NCBI GenBank assembly: GCA_017529175.1
Contig: JAFXNX010000035.1
Coordinates: 1-17,371, forward strand
Origin: Clostridia bacterium
GTDB taxonomy: Bacteria; Bacillota_A; Clostridia; Oscillospirales; CAG-272
Reading direction: 5' to 3'
Length of the DNA stretch: 17,371 bases
Part shown: in pieces, positions 14,314 through 17,371 of the stretch
How the letters are laid out: each line of letters starts with the position of its first letter
How positions within the stretch are numbered: the stretch's first letter is position 1
Made by a program: the position numbers and the translations under genes
Notes under the pieces: generated by a model
Database searches by the model: none
The model's input: only the letters and a program-made list of their open reading frames with translations
What the model was told of the DNA's origin: nothing

Positions 14314-15777
14314 TTATCCTCTGTACTCAAGACAAAGCATCGTAAGGTCGTCGAACTGCTCGGCGTCTTTGACGAATCCGTCGACGGCGCGGCGCACGTT
14401 CTTGAGGGTCTGCTCGACAGACGCCGAACAGTCGGCGTTCAGCGCCGCGATCATACGTTCCGCACCGAACATCACGCTGTTGACGTCAGTCGCTTCCGGC
14501 ACGCCGTCTGTGTAAAGAAACAGTTTTGATCCGGGTTCGAGCGTCAGTTCATATTCTTTATATTTCAGCCCCTGCATACCGCCGATAACGAATCCGTGCT
14601 TATCCTTCAGTAACTCAAACGGACCGCAAGGCGTTTTGAGTACCGGGTACTCGTGTCCCGCGTTTGCGGCAACGAGTCTGCCCGAGGAGATCTCGAGTAT
14701 CCCGAGCCAGACAGTAACAAACATTTCTTCGCTGTTGCTGGCGCAAATGGACGCGTTTGTGTCGTATAAAATTTGAGCAGGGCTTTTTCCCATCTTCGCG
14801 TTGTTCGCAAGAATGATCTTCGACGCCATCATGAACAGCGCCGCGGGTATGCCCTTTCCGGAAACGTCTGCGATGACTATACAAAGATGATCGTCGTCGA
14901 CGAGGAAGAAATCGTAAAAATCTCCGCCGACTTCCTTTGCGGGATCCATCTTCGCATATATGTCGAATTCAGTCCGGTCCGGAAACGCGGGGAATTCATT
15001 CGGAAGCATATTGCCCTGTATACCCGTCGCAAGGTCCAGTTCAGACTCTATGCGCGCGCTCTTTAAGTCCTTTTCGTGTTGAACGACGACCATGTCACGG
15101 CCGCGTCTTGCGATGTTGTAGCTGATGATCGATACGATAAGGAACATAAACCATCTCGGCAGATAGTCGAAGAGCAAGGTGTTGACGACGAGCATCTTGT
15201 CATCGGCTCCGGCGTTCTGTATCGCTTCTCCGAGAAATCCCCCGGTCGCGACCATCTGCGTGCCGGCGGGAAACGTGACGATATTCAGGTTGATAAAGCC
15301 GTGCGTCGCTCCCCAGGCGGCGGACGCCAGAAATACCACGGTCGTTAATACAGCGGTGAAAACGGTGAGCCGCTTCGAAAAATATCTGCTGCTGAATACG
15401 ACCGGAATGATCATAAGGATCGCCGCCTTGTGAGTCAGCATACTGTCAAGTCTTGCGTACACGATAACAAGGCCGAGCAAAAGGATCGGCTTGAGCCACC
15501 ACGCGTCATACTTTACGATAACGCAGGCGGCGATCAGCACGGCGATCTCCGCTATCGCCTGTATAGACGGAGCGGCGACAGACTCCCACGGAAGCAGAAA
15601 GAAGCCCAGCGCGGTAAGGATCAATATTATGATAAGGATTATACCGCTGCAAAACAATATCAGCGCGCCGAGGCGGTTTGCTTGAACTTCCGTCTTGCGG
15701 AACATCTCGTCTGACGTCAGCGCGCTTTTGAGACGTTTCCAAAAAGAGAGCTTGTTTGCGCTGCTGGTATTTTTCAT
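14314..15777 (-). CDS. Membrane SpoIIE/RsbU-family PP2C serine phosphatase
   Basis: A 487-residue membrane phosphatase. About six hydrophobic segments fill the first 225 residues (about 37-63, 71-89, 95-109, 117-129, 137-155, 205-222), with a loop of about 50 residues between the fifth and sixth that could sense a ligand. A short coiled linker (230-250) leads to a PP2C_SIGMA/SpoIIE domain (about 255-485) with all metal sites: EVGGDFYDF (D286), IADVSGKGIPAALF (D304), ANAGHEYP, LYTDGVPEA (D424) and QFDDLTM (D476/D477). It should dephosphorylate the STAS protein encoded just upstream. The two genes overlap in TAATG (1 nt), indicating translational coupling and roughly equal output. Confidence 0.93.
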   Translation of the reverse strand: MKNTSSANKLSFWKRLKSALTSDEMFRKTEVQANRLGALILFCSGIILIIILILTALGFFLLPWESVAAPSIQAIAEIAVLIAACVIVKYDAWWLKPILLLGLVIVYARLDSMLTHKAAILMIIPVVFSSRYFSKRLTVFTAVLTTVVFLASAAWGATHGFINLNIVTFPAGTQMVATGGFLGEAIQNAGADDKMLVVNTLLFDYLPRWFMFLIVSIISYNIARRGRDMVVVQHEKDLKSARIESELDLATGIQGNMLPNEFPAFPDRTEFDIYAKMDPAKEVGGDFYDFFLVDDDHLCIVIADVSGKGIPAALFMMASKIILANNAKMGKSPAQILYDTNASICASNSEEMFVTVWLGILEISSGRLVAANAGHEYPVLKTPCGPFELLKDKHGFVIGGMQGLKYKEYELTLEPGSKLFLYTDGVPEATDVNSVMFGAERMIAALNADCSASVEQTLKNVRRAVDGFVKDAEQFDDLTMLCLEYRG

Positions 15778-16076
15778 TATTCTATCGTCAGAATATCCGC
15801 GAAACCTGTGACCTCGAACACTTCCATAACAGTTTCATTTACGTTGCAGACCTTCATGCTTCCCTGCGCCATCATTACCTTCTGTACGGAGAGCAGAACG
15901 CGAAGCCCCGCGGATGAGATATATTCAAGATCTTTAAAGTCGAACGTCAGTTCCGTCAGTCCCGGAAGCGTTTTTTTGACCGCGCTTTCCAGATCGGGAG
16001 CCGTCACGGTGTCAAGGCGTCCTTCAAGAGCGATGATCGCTTTTCCGTTTTCGACCTTTTCGTTTATGTTCAGCAT
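15777..16076 (-). CDS. STAS-domain anti-sigma factor antagonist-like protein (SpoIIAA/RsbV type)
   Basis: A 99-residue single STAS domain. The switch loop YISSAGLRVLL (52-62) aligns with the SpoIIAA loop FMDSSGLGV, placing the phosphoacceptor at S55. In a partner switch, the unphosphorylated protein binds an RsbW-like kinase and is inactivated when that kinase phosphorylates it; a PP2C phosphatase reactivates it. Both enzymes are encoded downstream in the same unit. The start at 16076 has a very strong GGGAGGA site. The sequence is clearly related to the STAS part of the STAS-kinase fusion at 9712-10869, sharing YISSAGLRV and the C-terminal VFEVTGFADILTIE / IFEMTGFTEMMTVE block. No sigma factor gene accompanies it. 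Confidence 0.93.
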   Translation of the reverse strand: MLNINEKVENGKAIIALEGRLDTVTAPDLESAVKKTLPGLTELTFDFKDLEYISSAGLRVLLSVQKVMMAQGSMKVCNVNETVMEVFEVTGFADILTIE

Positions 16077-16136
16077 AGAGTTCCTCCCGTAATGTATATG
16101 GATAACAATTTGCTAATAAATGATATACCATTTAAC

Positions 16137-16165
16137 ATTATATACAATATATTAACTAATTTCAA
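16137..16165 (-). promoter_or_regulatory. Sigma-A-type promoter of the eight-gene partner-switch operon
   Basis: On the minus strand TTGAAA (16165-16160) and a perfect TATAAT (16142-16137) are separated by 17 nt. The expected start is near 16130, with a leader of about 54 nt before the STAS ATG. It lies just past the terminator of the transhydrogenase gene, so the operon is independently transcribed. Confidence 0.75.
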
Positions 16166-16208
16166 GATGCGGCGGTAAGTTTTTGCCGTTTTCGACCGCA
16201 AAAGATCG

Positions 16209-16244
16209 AAAAAAGCGGGGAAATGAACTTTCCGCCGCTTTTTT
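16209..16244 (-). terminator. Rho-independent terminator after pntB
   Basis: Arms AAAAAAGCGGGGAAA (16209-16223) and TTTCCGCCGCTTTTTT (16229-16244) pair with one bulged base around a five-base loop, followed on the minus strand by a T-run. It lies 33 nt after the pntB stop and before the promoter at 16137-16165. Confidence 0.82.
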
Positions 16245-16276
16245 ATGGTATGACAAATATCAGATCGGGGTTTTTC

Positions 16277-17371
16277 TTAAAAGCTTTCGATAAGCTCCGC
16301 TACGGTTTCTTTCGCGTCGCCGAGCTTCATTATCGTCTTCGGGTCTTTATACAGCGGGTTCTCAACTCCCGCGTATCCCGGTTTTTCGTCGAAATTGCAG
16401 ATAATGATATGGTTTGCATCCCCCGCGTTCAGAACGGGCATTCCGTATATGGGAGTCCCCTCCGCGGTGTTTGCCGCCGGGTTGACGACGTCGCTCGCGC
16501 CTATTATTATCGCCGCGTCGCATTCCGCAAATTCACCGTTTATGCTGTCCATTTCATACAGCTTGTCGTAGGGGATATCGACTTCGCAAAGCAGGACGTT
16601 CATATGTCCCGGCATTCTTCCCGCGACCGGATGGATCGCGAATTTTACTTCCGCGCCGTTTGCCTCGAGCTTGTCCGCAAGGTCCTTGACCTGCTGCTGC
16701 GCCTGGGCGAGAGCCATTCCGTAACCGGGAACGATGATGATTTTCTTTGCATCCTTCAATATATCGCCGACGGAAAGTGACGGGGCGTTGTCCTCCTCTT
16801 TTTCTTCCGCGGCAACGGCGTCTTCGGCATCTTCCGAAACATCTGTATCTTCAACCGTTTCAGCGTTTTCGCTCTCTTCGGATACTGCGCCGTTCAATGC
16901 GTCTTCCGATGCGTCTGCCTCTTCCGCTTTTTCTTCTTTTTTAGCGCTGACGGAAGTCGCGCCGAGAAGGATACCGGAGAGCTTTCTGTTCATAGCGCGG
17001 CACATGACCTGCGTAAGAAGCAGACCCGACGCGCCGACGATGCCGCCGACAGCTACGAGAAGCACGTTGCCGACAGCGATACCCGCGATCCCTCCCGCAA
17101 CTCCGCTGAGAGAATTGAGAAGCGAAATGGTGATCGGCATATCCGCGCCGCCTACGCGTATCGCGAAAAGAATGCCGAAGAGCGACGATACGATCGCCGT
17201 CGCCCAGAGCGGAGCTTCAAGCGCGGCGCAAACGACCGCTCCCGCTATCAGAATTATGATAAAGAAAGTATGACCTTTAAGGACAACGGGTTTCTGAGGC
17301 AGTATCTTATGCAGTTTTCCCGCCGCGACAAGACTTCCCGTAAACGTGACAAATCCTATCACGAGCGCTAC
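16277..17371 (-). CDS. pntB: NAD(P) transhydrogenase subunit beta (partial, N-terminus beyond window)
   Basis: The C-terminal 364 residues of the proton-translocating transhydrogenase beta subunit, which exchanges hydride between NADH and NADP+ using the proton gradient. The frame runs off the window edge, so the gene continues upstream. Visible are several membrane segments of domain II (GSLVAAGKLHKILPQKP, RVGGADMPITISLLNSLSG) and the NADP-binding domain III: VPGYGMALAQAQ, HPVAGRMPGHMNVLL, YDKLYEMDSIN, IIGASDVVNPAA, GMPVLNA, PGYAGVENPL and GDAK. Between them is a linker of about 60 residues (roughly 16785-16945) dominated by Glu, Asp, Ala and Ser, much longer than the short linker I remember from E. 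coli PntB. A terminator follows. Confidence 0.95.
   Translation of the reverse strand, partial: VALVIGFVTFTGSLVAAGKLHKILPQKPVVLKGHTFFIIILIAGAVVCAALEAPLWATAIVSSLFGILFAIRVGGADMPITISLLNSLSGVAGGIAGIAVGNVLLVAVGGIVGASGLLLTQVMCRAMNRKLSGILLGATSVSAKKEEKAEEADASEDALNGAVSEESENAETVEDTDVSEDAEDAVAAEEKEEDNAPSLSVGDILKDAKKIIIVPGYGMALAQAQQQVKDLADKLEANGAEVKFAIHPVAGRMPGHMNVLLCEVDIPYDKLYEMDSINGEFAECDAAIIIGASDVVNPAANTAEGTPIYGMPVLNAGDANHIIICNFDEKPGYAGVENPLYKDPKTIMKLGDAKETVAELIESF

Noticed and set aside
1..17371. CRISPR array, tRNA, rRNA, insertion sequence or phage remnant
   Set aside because: No regularly spaced repeats, cloverleaf-like sequence, transposase or integrase motifs were seen on either strand.

Overview
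The window looks like chromosomal DNA from a Clostridia-like member of the Bacillota, probably an uncultured gut-type lineage. This rests on strong AGGAGG-type ribosome binding sites, sigma-A-type promoters, a SpoIIE/STAS/RsbW partner-switching module, 7TM-GGDEF-EAL signalling proteins and short intergenic gaps. The lineage is an inference; there is no rRNA or housekeeping marker. No tRNA, rRNA, CRISPR array, insertion sequence or phage gene was seen. Almost everything is on the minus strand, and no gene-free stretch exceeds about 240 bases.

Region A (1-4134, minus): one transcription unit with a promoter at 4105-4134. It encodes a membrane hybrid histidine kinase, a REC/degenerate-GGDEF/EAL response regulator, a free Hpt protein and an APC amino-acid permease cut by the window edge. 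Together these form a kinase-REC-Hpt-REC phosphorelay whose output should be c-di-GMP breakdown. Region B (4193-4463, plus): a 54-residue orphan protein gene with its own promoter, ending at a terminator shared with the next unit. Region C (4467-6457, minus): a 7TM protein with a degenerate GGDEF and an intact EAL domain. Region D (6537-7611, plus): a divergent single-gene unit for a DHH/DHHA1 phosphoesterase, with a perfect palindrome in its leader and a bidirectional terminator after it.

Region E (7623-16165, minus): a probable eight-gene operon. It starts at a near-consensus promoter (16137-16165), has gaps of 45 nt or less or small overlaps, and ends at the terminator at 7571-7611. Gene order is a STAS protein, a membrane SpoIIE/PP2C phosphatase, a MATE transporter fused to an RsbW-like HATPase kinase domain, a DUF218 lipoprotein, a VanX-type D,D-dipeptidase, a STAS-aminoglycoside-phosphotransferase-like kinase fusion, a PHP phosphoesterase and a membrane DUF218 protein. 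All protein parts of a partner switch are present (switch kinase, STAS antagonist, PP2C phosphatase) but no sigma factor. The kinase is covalently attached to a transporter, and a second, paralogous STAS domain is attached to a small-molecule-kinase-like domain. This is the most unusual part of the window and suggests a membrane partner switch acting on transport or metabolism rather than on transcription. Region F (16209-17371, minus): the C-terminal part of the NAD(P) transhydrogenase beta subunit, with an unusually long acidic linker, followed by its own terminator.

All calls come from reading motifs by eye; no similarity search was run.
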